This document shows, one piece after another, positions 15,786 through 24,683 of a stretch of 64,000 bases of DNA. This DNA comes from JAAXXJ01 sp964412455 (lineage in GTDB: Bacteria; Nitrospirota; UBA9217): assembly GCA_964412455.1 (NCBI GenBank), contig CAYPOT010000005.1, forward strand, positions 1-64,000. The letters are read 5' to 3'. The notes under the pieces were generated by a model. That model was not told the origin of the DNA and searched no databases. It was given only the letters and a program-made list of their open reading frames with translations. The translations under genes and the position numbers were made by a program. Numbering within the stretch: position 1 is the first letter of the stretch; the number at the start of each line of letters is the position of its first letter.

Positions 15786-17474
15786 ATGAAATGGAACGAC
15801 TTGAGGATGAGTAATAAAATCATGGTTGCGGTGAGCAGCGTTTTGATGTTGTTAATCGTGGGAATGGCATGGGCGTTCCACGGCATTGGATCCATCGTGG
15901 CGAATGGAACGGAAGTTGCCGGCGGGAACAAGCTGCGAAGTGAGCTCCTCCAGCGGGAGGTGGACCACCTCGCGTGGGCACAAACAGTGGGAAAATATGT
16001 GTATTCCGATTCAACGGAACGTCTGAGTGTACAGCTCGACCATACGCTGTGTGGATTCGGCAAATGGTATTATGGGGACGGGAAAACGGCGGCGGAAAGA
16101 ATGCTGCCGGAACTGAAGCAATATCTCGGGGCCATCGAAGCGCCTCACCGCAAGCTTCACGAATCAGCGGTCGCGATCGATCGATTGCACCGGGAGGACA
16201 ATACGCGCGAGGCACAGCGGGTCTATAACGCAGAAACGCTGCCCCAGCTCGAAAGCGTTCAATCATCGCTCAAGTCAATGGCCGAACTGTCGAAGGAGAA
16301 AATTCTTTCCGAAGAAGGCATGATACTGCGGGCTGGAAAGACACGCATCGGTGTCGTCATTATCGCCGTGCTGAGCGTGCTGGTCGGAGTTGTCGCGAGC
16401 TTGATTATCGCCCGGTCGATCGTAAGGCCGATTGAACAGAGCCTGGCGTTCGCGAGCAAGATTTCCGAAGGCGACCTGAACGCCGAGATCAAGGTTGACA
16501 GCAAGGACGAGATCGGACGGCTCATGGAGGCCATGAAGGTAATGGTGGACAAGCTCCGGAACGTGGTCACGGATGTGAAGACCGCATCGAGCAACGTCGC
16601 CTCGGGCAGCGAGCAGCTCTCGGCCGGGGCCCAGCAGATGTCCCAGGGCACGACGGAGCAGGCGGCAAGCACGGAAGAGGCCTCATCGTCCATCGAGGAG
16701 ATGAACGCGACGATCAAACAGAACGCCGACAATTCCATGCAGACCGAGAAGATCGCCCTCAAGTCAGCGATCGACGCCCAGGAGAGCGGCAAGGCCGTCT
16801 CCCAGACCGTGATCGCCATGAAGGAGATCGCCCAGAAGATCTCGATCATCGAGGAGATCGCGCGCCAGACGAATCTCCTTGCATTGAACGCCGCCATCGA
16901 GGCGGCCCGCGCCGGCGAGCACGGCAGGGGTTTCGCCGTGGTGGCCGCCGAGGTGCGGAAGCTCGCCGAGCGGAGCCAGACTGCCGCCGGTGAGATCAGC
17001 CAGTTGTCCAGTTCGAGCGTGCAGATAGCCGAGCAGGCAGGCCAAATGCTGGCCAAGCTGGTGCCGGACATCCAGAAGACCGCCGAACTGGTGCAGGAGA
17101 TCACCGCGTCGTCCAAGGAACAGTCAAGCGGCGCGGACCAGATCAACGGCGCCATCCAGCAGCTCAATCAGGTCGTCCAGCAGAACGCGGGCGCGGCCGA
17201 GGAGATGGCGTCCACGGCAGAGGAGCTTGCAAGCCAGGCCGACCAGCTTCAGAATACGATCTCGTTCTTCAAGGTCAACGGAAACGATTCCGGCCGGGCA
17301 GCACTTGCCGGCACGATCCAGAGAGCGGTGAAGCCTGTAAGCCGCATGCAGATCGCGCACGTGGCTCCCAAGGCGGCCAAGCCGGGATTCGCGGCAAAGG
17401 GCGTCCATCTCGACCTGGGGCATGCGCCCCATGCCAAGGGCGACAGCAGGGACGCGGAGTTTGAGAGATTCTAG
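15786..17474 (+). CDS. Methyl-accepting chemotaxis protein with periplasmic CZB-like sensor
   Basis: A 562-aa chemoreceptor: TM1 (about 12-30), periplasmic four-helix region (31-186), TM2 (187-208), HAMP (about 209-262) and a signalling domain with the conserved hairpin IARQTNLLALNAAIEAARAG. The periplasmic region contains a complete chemoreceptor zinc-binding pattern: H61-xx-W64, C89-x-F-G-x-W, H121-xxx-H125, with 24- and 26-residue spacers inside the family ranges. CZB is usually cytoplasmic, so sensing of zinc or HOCl-type oxidants outside the inner membrane is an inference. No C-terminal tethering pentapeptide is visible. A cheW follows 120 nt downstream. Confidence 0.93.
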   Translation: MKWNDLRMSNKIMVAVSSVLMLLIVGMAWAFHGIGSIVANGTEVAGGNKLRSELLQREVDHLAWAQTVGKYVYSDSTERLSVQLDHTLCGFGKWYYGDGKTAAERMLPELKQYLGAIEAPHRKLHESAVAIDRLHREDNTREAQRVYNAETLPQLESVQSSLKSMAELSKEKILSEEGMILRAGKTRIGVVIIAVLSVLVGVVASLIIARSIVRPIEQSLAFASKISEGDLNAEIKVDSKDEIGRLMEAMKVMVDKLRNVVTDVKTASSNVASGSEQLSAGAQQMSQGTTEQAASTEEASSSIEEMNATIKQNADNSMQTEKIALKSAIDAQESGKAVSQTVIAMKEIAQKISIIEEIARQTNLLALNAAIEAARAGEHGRGFAVVAAEVRKLAERSQTAAGEISQLSSSSVQIAEQAGQMLAKLVPDIQKTAELVQEITASSKEQSSGADQINGAIQQLNQVVQQNAGAAEEMASTAEELASQADQLQNTISFFKVNGNDSGRAALAGTIQRAVKPVSRMQIAHVAPKAAKPGFAAKGVHLDLGHAPHAKGDSRDAEFERF

Positions 17475-17483
17475 AGAAGCGAT

Positions 17484-17568
17484 GAAGGTAAGAGGGTAAG
17501 AGGGTAAGAAAGAACGATTAAGGCTTTTGTCTTAACTCTTACCTTCTGCTCTTCATACCTTCTTACCG
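17484..17568. repeat. Inverted repeat with 8-nt periodic arms (AGGGTAAG type)
   Basis: Left arm of 8-nt units AAGGTAAG/AGGGTAAG/AGGGTAAG; the right arm (about 17532-17568) is a loose complement with CTTACCTTC-like units. It lies between the MCP and cheW genes and is close in unit sequence to the element at 3539-3638. Confidence 0.6.
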
Positions 17569-17595
17569 TCCTGAAGTTAAAACAAGGAGGCTGCC

Positions 17596-18093
17596 ATGGC
17601 AGTAGCAGAGATGACCCAGACAACCCAGTTCCTGACCTTCAAGCTTGGCGACGAGGTGTTCGCCCTGGACATCACCAAAGTGCGGGAGGTGCTGGACTTC
17701 ACCACGGTGACCAGGGTGCCGCGGACGCCGGAGTTCATGCGGGGCGTGATCAACCTGCGGGGGAGCGTGGTCCCGGTCGTTGACCTGCGGCTCAAGTTTG
17801 GCATGTCGAAAACCGAGAGCGGCGTGAACACCTGCATCATCATCACCGAGGTTACCGTGGACAACGACACGACGATCCTGGGGGCCTTGTCAGACTCGGT
17901 ACAGGAGGTGCTGGACCTGGAGCCCGGGAATATCGCGCCTGCGCCCAAGATCGGGACCAAGCTCAAGACGGAGTTCATCAAGGGGATGGGAAAGCGGGAC
18001 GACCGCTTCATCATCATCCTGGACATTGACAAGGTGTTCTCGTCCGACGAACTGGCGACCCTCCAGGCAGATCAGGCAACCGTCGGCGTGTGA
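17596..18093 (+). CDS. cheW: CheW-type chemotaxis coupling protein
   Basis: A 165-aa single CheW domain with an AAGGAGG site six bases before the ATG. It matches the CheW at 1049-1570 along its whole length (for example VTRVPRTPEFMRGVINLRGS against ITRVPRTPSYMQGVINLRGS). Position directly after an MCP supports a receptor-kinase coupling role. The N-terminus carries a short TQTTQFLTF lead. Confidence 0.93.
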   Translation: MAVAEMTQTTQFLTFKLGDEVFALDITKVREVLDFTTVTRVPRTPEFMRGVINLRGSVVPVVDLRLKFGMSKTESGVNTCIIITEVTVDNDTTILGALSDSVQEVLDLEPGNIAPAPKIGTKLKTEFIKGMGKRDDRFIIILDIDKVFSSDELATLQADQATVGV

Positions 18094-18253
18094 CGATACC
18101 GGAGTGAGAGCCGATTGTCAGGCACGTGAGCGCTCGCCTCGACCAAGGGGAAAGTTTCACCGCGTTGAAAAGATCTGAAGCCGAGGAAAAATTTTCGCGA
18201 GGGGATCGCCGCAGCCGTACCCGCTGCTGCGATGCGACAGGAAGCCCGTTAGC

Positions 18254-18284
18254 TTCAAATATCTATCCTATGTCCATATTTGAA
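18254..18284. promoter_or_regulatory. Perfect inverted repeat TTCAAATAT-N13-ATATTTGAA
   Basis: Two perfect 9-nt arms (18254-18262 and 18276-18284) in an AT-rich island just ahead of the small helical gene at 18294. It could be an operator or a small hairpin. No matching site was seen elsewhere in the window. Confidence 0.4.
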
Positions 18285-18293
18285 TATCACTGC

Positions 18294-18662
18294 ATGACAC
18301 CTCTCCGCAAGGTGGAGAATGCCGATGATCTTGCTCTGGCCATCGAGCGCTTATCAGAAGAGGTGGCCAGGCTGCGCGAATCAGGACCGTTGAGCTTCCA
18401 GGATGTTCAGAAGGCGGCGAGCTCCCTGACCCGGGCGCAGCTGGTCCTGAACGAATTGGAACGCATCGAGATCCGGGAGCGCTGCGCCGGCAGTGACATG
18501 GCCGAACGGTTCGCCGCACTGGAAAGCAGTATCCGGGCGATGCGGGACGATCTTTACCGGGACCTCACGTGCCGGAGGACGGCAGAGCCGGCAGACGCCG
18601 CCGGCATGCCAACGACGGAAGCAGGAGAGGATGACCGCGATGCACACCATATTGCTCGTTGA
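18294..18662 (+). CDS. Small helical hypothetical protein
   Basis: A 122-aa frame, largely alpha-helical (ALAIERLSEEVARLRE, RAQLVLNELERIEIRERC), with a disordered acidic tail. I do not recognise it. The open frame extends up to 18126, but upstream residues look non-coding, so the ATG at 18294 (or 18270) is preferred; neither has a clear ribosome site. Its 3' end overlaps the receiver gene start at 18640. The helical content resembles that of the small protein at 19132-19395, and both flank the CheY-like gene. Confidence 0.5.
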   Translation: MTPLRKVENADDLALAIERLSEEVARLRESGPLSFQDVQKAASSLTRAQLVLNELERIEIRERCAGSDMAERFAALESSIRAMRDDLYRDLTCRRTAEPADAAGMPTTEAGEDDRDAHHIAR

Positions 18663-19056
18663 CGACGAGCTTGTCGTGCGAAGGACCGTCGGGGACATGC
18701 TGGAGCGGTCGGGATACAGCGTGCTCACCGCTGAGGACGGCAGCTCCGCGATTGCGGCGCTGCAGGAGTGTGATGATATTGATCTCGTGATCGCTGATTA
18801 CCTGATGCCCGGCATGGACGGCCTTTCGCTCGTTCGCCGGATCAAGGAGAGGACGCCGGACCTGCCGGTGGTGATTATGACGGGGCACGGCGACCTGGAA
18901 AGCTATCTCTGTGCCACGGGCCTCGGCGTCGTCCGGTATATCGGGAAGCCGGTCGGGCTGCGCGAACTGCAGCGGACCGTCCGGGACGTGGTTGCAGACG
19001 GGCTGTGCGAAAAGACCCTGAAAGCGGTCCAGGCTGGACAGCCACAGGGCGGCTGA
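18640..19056 (+). CDS. CheY-like single-domain response regulator
   Basis: A 138-aa receiver domain: acidic pair in LLVDDE, phospho-acceptor Asp in VIADYLMPGMDG, Thr in VVIMTGHGD and Lys in YIGKPVG. There is no output domain. An AGGAGAGG site lies nine bases ahead of the ATG at 18640; the ATG at 18631 is too close to it. Flanked by two small helical proteins and close to cheW and MCP genes, it is likely a stand-alone signalling receiver or phosphate sink. Confidence 0.88.
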   Translation: MHTILLVDDELVVRRTVGDMLERSGYSVLTAEDGSSAIAALQECDDIDLVIADYLMPGMDGLSLVRRIKERTPDLPVVIMTGHGDLESYLCATGLGVVRYIGKPVGLRELQRTVRDVVADGLCEKTLKAVQAGQPQGG

Positions 19057-19131
19057 GCAGGCGAAAAGGAAAATCGGCAGTACCGGGAAACAAACGGTCA
19101 TAGGCGAGCAGGCCATGCCGTGGGGGTTGCC

Positions 19132-19395
19132 ATGGGGAGGGAAGCGGACGTCAAGATCATGGAGGGAGCGCAGCTCAACGAGTTCACCCGTCTCATCGAC
19201 CGCCTGGCACGCGAACTGTCGTGTTTGAACGAGCTGGGCGCCTCGAGCGCCGAAGAGGCCGAAGCGCTGTCCGCGGTGATTGAGGACCTGTGGTGTCTGC
19301 TGTTCCGCATCAGGCGCTCAGAGGGTCCGGAGGCGCCGGCCCGCCGCCGAAATCCGAAGCGAGCTATCCAAGACGGCCAGGATGCTCACCGCTGA
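19132..19395 (+). CDS. Small hypothetical protein
   Basis: An 87-aa frame with an amphipathic helical middle (LNEFTRLIDRLARELSCLNE, EEAEALSAVIEDLWCLLFRI) and a basic tail. No family is recognised and there is no clear ribosome site; an ATG at 19120 is also possible. Helical resemblance to the 122-aa protein at 18294 makes it slightly more credible than chance. Confidence 0.4.
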   Translation: MGREADVKIMEGAQLNEFTRLIDRLARELSCLNELGASSAEEAEALSAVIEDLWCLLFRIRRSEGPEAPARRRNPKRAIQDGQDAHR

Positions 19396-19664
19396 CATAG
19401 ATCTCACCTACATGCGCCTCTGCGCCTCATTTCGCCGCGCCCGATGCGGCGCGCCGCACGCTTTGTGTCCCGCCTGAAATCCCTGTCCGCCCCGTTGTTC
19501 CCCGGAGATCATGCGACCCGACCCGGAAACAGATGCGCCGATGAGCCCCTGGCCCGGAGCTGCTGAAGAGACGCGACAGGAAGAATAGCTGTGGTATAAT
19601 GCACAATCGTTGAACCGCGCGTGCACCGCCCCCGGTGTCACTCCATGCGTGAAAGGGGAGATCG

Positions 19665-22600
19665 ATGAATATACGCAGAACGGGCCCCGTACAGCTGCGC
19701 CGTACGTTCCGCCGGATGCTTGTCCTGACCGTCGTCCTGTGGACAGCGGTCTGCCTGGGATCGATGCTGTACCTCCATCGCGACTCGAAACGGCATATCG
19801 AGCATATCGCCCGCGAGACGGCCCGCGAAAGCATCGAAAAGGACCTGCTCTACCGATACTGGGCCGCAGGCCACGGCGGCTTCTATGTGCCTGTGACGGA
19901 TCAGACCCGGCCGAGTCCCTATCTTGCCGGCGTCAAGGAACGCGACATTACCACTCCCTCGGGCAGGCGGTTGACGTTGATGCATCCCGCCTCTATGACG
20001 CGCCAGATTCACGATCTGGGACGCGATTTCACGAATGTCCAAGGCCACACCACCAGCCTGAAGCCGCTGCGCCCGGAAAATGCCCCGGATGCATGGGAGG
20101 CGAAGGCCCTCAAGACCATCGAGGGCGGCGACAAGGAGTTCGGCGAAATCGTCGATTTCCACGGGGCGCCGCACTACCGCCTTTTGTATCCGCTCTACAT
20201 CGTAAAGCCCTGCCTGGCCTGCCACGAGAAACAGGGATACAAGCTGGGCGATCTGCGCGGCGGCATCGGCGCTTCCATCCCCATGAATGCGTTCTCCCCG
20301 GTATTGCGCGAACATCATTCGTCGATGTTAAAGAACATCGGAAGCATATGGCTGCTGGGAATCATCGGCTTGTCGATGGCCGCCCCCTATGTCCGGCGGC
20401 GCATCAAGGAGCAGGAGCAGGCTGAAGAGGCTTTGCGGCGCAACCTGGATTTCACGCAGTCGATCATCGAGAACGAGCCGGAGTGCGTGAAGATCCTGGG
20501 CCCCGGGGGCGTGGTGAAGTTCATGAATCCGGCCGGGCTTGCCATGATCGACGCCGAAAACATCGATGCGGTGCTCGGTCAGCCGGTCCACCAGCTCGTG
20601 GTCCCGGAGCACCGGGAGGCCTTCATCCGCCTGTGCGAGCGGGTGTTCGCCGGCGAAAGCGGCTCGCTCGAGTTCGAGATTACCGGCTTCAAAGGGACGC
20701 GCCGCTGGCTCGAGACTCGCGCAGTCCCATTGAAGGATACAACGGGGAGAGTGGAGTCGCTGCTCGGCATCACCCGGGACGTGACCGAACGAATGCGGGC
20801 GGAACGGGCGCTGTCGGCAAGCGAGGAGCAGTACCGAAATCTTGTTGACCGTTCGCCGGACGCGATCTACGTTCACGTGGCCGGCCGGACCGTCTTTTCC
20901 AATGCCATGGGCGCGCGCCTGCTGGGCGCGGAGCGAGCCGAGGACCTGTACGGACGGCCGTTCAGTGAATTCGTTCATCCCACCTATCGCAGCGCCGTGC
21001 GTGAAGGCAGTCCCCTACGTGAGGGTGACAGCGCACCGGCATCGCTTCTCGATGGGGTCTTTCTCCGGCTTGACGGCGGCGGCGTGGACGTCGAGTTCAC
21101 GACGATGCCTTTCTTGTTCGGCGGCACAAACGCCGTGCAGGTCGTGGCGCGGAACATCTCGAAGCGCAAGGAGATCGAGCGCATGCTGCGGAAGGCCGAT
21201 GCGCAGTACCGCATGATCGTCGATACGGCGCATGAGGGGATCATCGCCAACGACGGGACGGGCGTTATTACGCTGGTGAATCCCCGGCTGCTGGAGATGT
21301 TCGGCTACTCCTGCGAAGAGCTCCTCGGGCGGTCCATCTTCGAGTTCATGGTCGACGAGGAGCGGCGGGACCACGAACAGCAACTGGATCTGCAGCAGCA
21401 GGGGGCCGTTTCGCAGTACGAGCGGCGCTTTCGGCGGAAGGACGGGTCCGTGATCTGGACGCACGCTTCGGCCGCCCCGCTGATCGATGAGCAGGGTGTG
21501 TCTCGCGGAGGCTTCGGCATGTTCACCGACATTTCCGACCGGAAGCACGCCGAAGAGCAGCGAAAAAAGCTCGAAGCCCAGCTGCTGCAGGCCCAGAGGA
21601 TCGAATCGGTCGGCAGGCTGGCAGGGGGCGTTGCGCATGACATCAACAACATGCTCACGCCGATCCTCGGATATGCGGAGATGCTGGAGTCCAATATCCC
21701 GGCGGAGGACCCGAACCAGGGGGACCTGCGGGAGATCACGAGCGCGGCGCTGCGCATACGGAACATGACGCGGCAGCTGCTCGCCTTTGCGCGCAAGCAA
21801 ACGCTTGAGATCTCCCGGCTGGACCTCAACGACGTGGTGTCGGGATTCACCCGGATGCTCCAGATGACGCTCCGCGAGAACGTCGCCCTCACGGTTCGCC
21901 TTGCGCCTTCGGTCCGGTCCGTCCTGGCCGATAAGAGCCAGATGGAGCAGGTGCTCATGAACCTCGCCGTGAACGCCCAGGACGCCATGCCGTCGGGGGG
22001 CACGTTCACAATCGCCACGCAGGACATCGTCGTCGACGAAGCCGCTGCGGCGAGCCGGCCGGGAATGACACCGGGGACCTATATAAAGCTCCTGGCGACG
22101 GATACGGGCATCGGCATGGATGGGGAGACGATGTTGAAGATATTCGACCCCTTCTTCACGACCAAGGAGCCGGGGCGGGGGACCGGTCTCGGCCTGGCCA
22201 CGGTGTACGGGATCATCAAGCAGCATGGAGGATACATCGAGGTCAGGAGCGAGCCGGGCGCCGGGGCCGAGTTCGCCGTCTTCCTTCCCGCGAACGACGC
22301 GCCTGGCGGCGCGGCCGCGGAAGCGGCGCCAGAGCGGCAATTGCAGAGGGGGACCGAGACGGTCCTGGTCGTGGAGGACCAGGAGCAGGTCCTGCGGCTC
22401 GCGTCCCTGATGCTGACCCGGAACGGGTACCGCGTCCTGACCGCGCTGTCCGGCCGGGAGGCGTTGGAGACGGCCGGTTCCTTCCCGGGAGACATCCATC
22501 TGGTGATCTCTGATGTGATCATGCCTGATATGAACGGAAAGGAGGTGTTCGAGCGGCTCAGCGCGGTCCGGAAAGGCATCAAGATCCTCTACATGTCAGG

Positions 22601-22730
22601 ATATCCGGCCGACGTGATCGGTACGCACGGCGTACTTGACGGCGGCACCAACTTCCTGCGGAAACCCTTCAGTGTCCGGGAACTTACCGCCAAGGTGCGC
22701 CAGGTGCTGGACAACAGCGGTACAGCGTAG
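19665..22730 (+). CDS. Hybrid sensor kinase: Tll0287-like haem-c sensor, PAS repeats, HisKA, HATPase, receiver
   Basis: A 1021-aa membrane kinase. TM1 is about residues 12-32 and TM2 about 225-245. The periplasmic part between them is of the DUF3365/Tll0287-like type and carries a haem-c attachment motif C183-LA-C186-H187 in VKPCLACHEKQGYKLGDL. Three PAS domains follow (about 260-625), then HisKA (H658 in GGVAHDINN), HATPase (N-box NLAVNAQDAMPSGG, G2 GTGLGLATVYGIIKQ) and a C-terminal receiver (phospho-acceptor D950 in VISDVIMPDMNG). All catalytic residues are present. A redox- or gas-sensing role through periplasmic haem is inferred. A TATAAT at 19595-19600 may be its -10 element. The downstream partner is not adjacent. 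Confidence 0.93.
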   Translation: MNIRRTGPVQLRRTFRRMLVLTVVLWTAVCLGSMLYLHRDSKRHIEHIARETARESIEKDLLYRYWAAGHGGFYVPVTDQTRPSPYLAGVKERDITTPSGRRLTLMHPASMTRQIHDLGRDFTNVQGHTTSLKPLRPENAPDAWEAKALKTIEGGDKEFGEIVDFHGAPHYRLLYPLYIVKPCLACHEKQGYKLGDLRGGIGASIPMNAFSPVLREHHSSMLKNIGSIWLLGIIGLSMAAPYVRRRIKEQEQAEEALRRNLDFTQSIIENEPECVKILGPGGVVKFMNPAGLAMIDAENIDAVLGQPVHQLVVPEHREAFIRLCERVFAGESGSLEFEITGFKGTRRWLETRAVPLKDTTGRVESLLGITRDVTERMRAERALSASEEQYRNLVDRSPDAIYVHVAGRTVFSNAMGARLLGAERAEDLYGRPFSEFVHPTYRSAVREGSPLREGDSAPASLLDGVFLRLDGGGVDVEFTTMPFLFGGTNAVQVVARNISKRKEIERMLRKADAQYRMIVDTAHEGIIANDGTGVITLVNPRLLEMFGYSCEELLGRSIFEFMVDEERRDHEQQLDLQQQGAVSQYERRFRRKDGSVIWTHASAAPLIDEQGVSRGGFGMFTDISDRKHAEEQRKKLEAQLLQAQRIESVGRLAGGVAHDINNMLTPILGYAEMLESNIPAEDPNQGDLREITSAALRIRNMTRQLLAFARKQTLEISRLDLNDVVSGFTRMLQMTLRENVALTVRLAPSVRSVLADKSQMEQVLMNLAVNAQDAMPSGGTFTIATQDIVVDEAAAASRPGMTPGTYIKLLATDTGIGMDGETMLKIFDPFFTTKEPGRGTGLGLATVYGIIKQHGGYIEVRSEPGAGAEFAVFLPANDAPGGAAAEAAPERQLQRGTETVLVVEDQEQVLRLASLMLTRNGYRVLTALSGREALETAGSFPGDIHLVISDVIMPDMNGKEVFERLSAVRKGIKILYMSGYPADVIGTHGVLDGGTNFLRKPFSVRELTAKVRQVLDNSGTA

Positions 22731-22821
22731 GGCCGCCGCACACGCATCATCCTGTTCTTTTTCGCCGGAGTTTCTGCTACAATGCGACATTCTCGCCAAC
22801 CCGCCAACCGGAGGTGATTCC

Positions 22822-23325
22822 ATGGAAGGCAAACGCGTCAAGGACAGCAGCGTCATCACCGCCCAGATGATGATCCCCCAGGATGCCAATCCCGCCGGCA
22901 ACGTGCACGGCGGCGTGGTGGTGAAGATCATCGACGAGTCCGCGGGCGTGGTCGCGGCGCGCCATGCGAGGTCGAATGTCGTCACGGCCTCCATAGACCG
23001 GATGGACTTCCTTCACCCGATCTTTGTGGGAGACCTCCTCTTTTTCAAGGCCAGCCTGAACCTCGTCGGAAAGACCTCCATGGAGATCGGCGTTCGCGTG
23101 GAAGCCGAGGATCTTATGACCGGAGCTGTCCGCCACGTGGCCTCGGCTTATCTCACCTATGTCGCCCTGGATAAGCTGGGGAAGCCGAGGGAGATCTCGC
23201 CGCTCATTCTCGAGACCGATGAGGACCGCCGCCGGAACAATGAGGCAAAGGCGCGGAGAGAGATGCGTCTTGCGGAGAAACGGAGCGAAGCGCGGTGCCA
23301 GAAGGACCCCGGAGCCTGCACATGA
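22822..23325 (+). CDS. Hotdog-fold acyl-CoA thioesterase
   Basis: A 167-aa protein of the YciA/BACH acyl-CoA thioesterase family. The motif NPAGNVHGGVVVKIIDESAG contains the catalytic Asp on the hotdog helix, followed by VTASIDRMDFLHPI and GVRVEAEDLMTG. Such enzymes hydrolyse medium or long acyl-CoAs. The C-terminal 30 residues are basic and probably helical. The ATG at 22822 is preceded by CGGAGGTG. A methyltransferase gene begins 14 nt downstream, so the two likely share a transcript. Confidence 0.9.
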   Translation: MEGKRVKDSSVITAQMMIPQDANPAGNVHGGVVVKIIDESAGVVAARHARSNVVTASIDRMDFLHPIFVGDLLFFKASLNLVGKTSMEIGVRVEAEDLMTGAVRHVASAYLTYVALDKLGKPREISPLILETDEDRRRNNEAKARREMRLAEKRSEARCQKDPGACT

Positions 23326-23338
23326 GGACAGGACTGTC

Positions 23339-23995
23339 ATGAGCAACGAACGAACGGACCCACCGCAGGAAAAGAACAGGGAAAACCGGGACCGATACAA
23401 CATCACGGCCTGGTTCTACGACATCCTCGATTATCCCTGGGAGCTGCAGTACCGGAAGTGGCGGCCCCGGCTCCTGGAGGGCCTGCGCGGAGACGTGCTC
23501 GAGGCCGGGGTCGGCACCGGCCGGAACCTGCGGCACTACCCGCCCAGCGTGACGCACCTGACGGCCCTTGACTTCAGCTTTTCCATGCTCCAGCGCGCCC
23601 GGCGGCGCGCACAGGGGGCGACCTGCCCGGTCCTGTTCGTGCAGGATGACGCGACGACCATGGCCTCGCTCGCGTCGGAGAGCTGCGACTGGGTCGTGGC
23701 GTTCTTTCTCTGTTGCGTGCTGCCCGAAGAGGTCCAGCATGAGGCGCTGTCCCAGTTCAGCCGCGTGCTCAGGCCCGGCGGAAAGTTCCGGCTGCTCGAG
23801 ATGGTGTATTCAAAGGACCCCGCGCTCCGGCGGCGGCAGGACCGGTTCGCACCCTTTGTCGAGAAGGTCTACGGCGCGCGCTTCGACCGGAACACCCTCG
23901 TCCATGTCAGGAACACCCCCGGCCTGACGGTCACCGCAACTCGCTTCATCAAGCACGACACCTACCTATTGATCGAAGGCGTGTGCGAGAAGTAA
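23339..23995 (+). CDS. Class I SAM-dependent methyltransferase (UbiE-like)
   Basis: A 218-aa enzyme with the fold order of UbiE/COQ5-type methyltransferases: RYNITAWFYDILDYPWELQY at the N-terminus, SAM loop VLEAGVGTGRNLRHYP, ALDFSFSMLQRARRRA (motif II) and SRVLRPGGKFRLLEMVYS (post-I). No quinone-pathway neighbours are present, so the substrate is open; phospholipid or small-molecule methylation is also possible. The start is 14 nt after the thioesterase stop. Confidence 0.87.
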   Translation: MSNERTDPPQEKNRENRDRYNITAWFYDILDYPWELQYRKWRPRLLEGLRGDVLEAGVGTGRNLRHYPPSVTHLTALDFSFSMLQRARRRAQGATCPVLFVQDDATTMASLASESCDWVVAFFLCCVLPEEVQHEALSQFSRVLRPGGKFRLLEMVYSKDPALRRRQDRFAPFVEKVYGARFDRNTLVHVRNTPGLTVTATRFIKHDTYLLIEGVCEK

Positions 23996-24306
23996 TACTG
24001 ATTGCAAGCCTGAACCTGCCGGAATATTCAAAAACCCACAGCAAACTCCGGGGAATGCGCTCGTTCCTGGATTCAAAATCCTTCTTTTTTCTGCACCGCC
24101 ACTCACCGGTCCACGCAGGCATGCCACGATGTCTTCTGTTTTACCTGACGATACCGTCAGCCAAGTGCGCTTACGCTTCGCACGCGCAGGCATGATCTGT
24201 GGTTTGCCGGATCTATTCCGGGCATGCTTGTGCGTGCACCTGTTCATGGGATGCAGGCGCTTTTGGAAATACTAAAAAGTCTTACGCTTTTGACGTTCCC
24301 AGCGCC

Positions 24307-24477
24307 GGGTAGCCTGGTGCGAAGACTGTGCGTGATGCATGCATCGACCAGCTTTGGACTAACCCCCGGCTTAAAAAACAGCGCGTCCGCAGGAGAAGCG
24401 CTGGTGGAAGGCTACATTACATGTCGGAACGCGAATCTCTTCCTGCATGCTTAGCACAGCAAGCCACCGGGCTACCC
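24307..24477 (-). repeat. Structured ~170-nt repeat, copy 1 (possible RNA element)
   Basis: Read on the minus strand, it starts GGGTAGCCCGGTGGC and ends ACCAGGCTACCC, so the ends pair (GGGTAGCC/GGCTACCC). Inside, CTGTGC pairs with GCACAG and GCATGCA with TGCATGC; a central hairpin AGCGC...GCGCT sits between two variable inserts. Copies 2 and 3 (53672, 55912, plus strand) share GCTGTGCTAAGCATGCA, the central GCGGACGCGCTG and the 3' CGCACAG block. The rest of the 23996-24683 spacer (upstream and downstream of this copy) holds no gene I can support. Confidence 0.7.
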
Positions 24478-24565
24478 AAATAAAATAATCTTGAACATCT
24501 GTGATGCCTAAGATACAGATCTTTTTTTCTGCCGCGGATTCAAGATTGACGAGTCATATCCCTTG

Positions 24566-24607
24566 ATGATGTGTATCATACCCTTCTGGTCGTCAAATCC
24601 GTATAAT
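24566..24607 (+). promoter_or_regulatory. FNR/CRP-like site and -10 element upstream of the DUF438 gene
   Basis: ATGAT-GTGT-ATCAT (24566-24579) is a perfect palindrome matching the FNR consensus TTGAT-N4-ATCAA at eight of ten positions. A TATAAT lies at 24602-24607. The implied transcript start (about 24614) places the site centre near -41.5, the usual class II activator position. The regulator is not encoded here. Confidence 0.55.
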
Positions 24608-24683
24608 CCCCATAATGAACGCAAGAATGCACGGGACGGAAAACTGTGCTACGATATCTTATAGTATTCGAGGAGGAGGCACC

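Noticed and set aside
23996..24683. Possible GEMM (c-di-GMP) riboswitch because of CACGCACAG text
   Set aside because: The GGACGCAAAGCC block and tetraloop receptor of that class are absent; the text belongs to the three-copy repeat.
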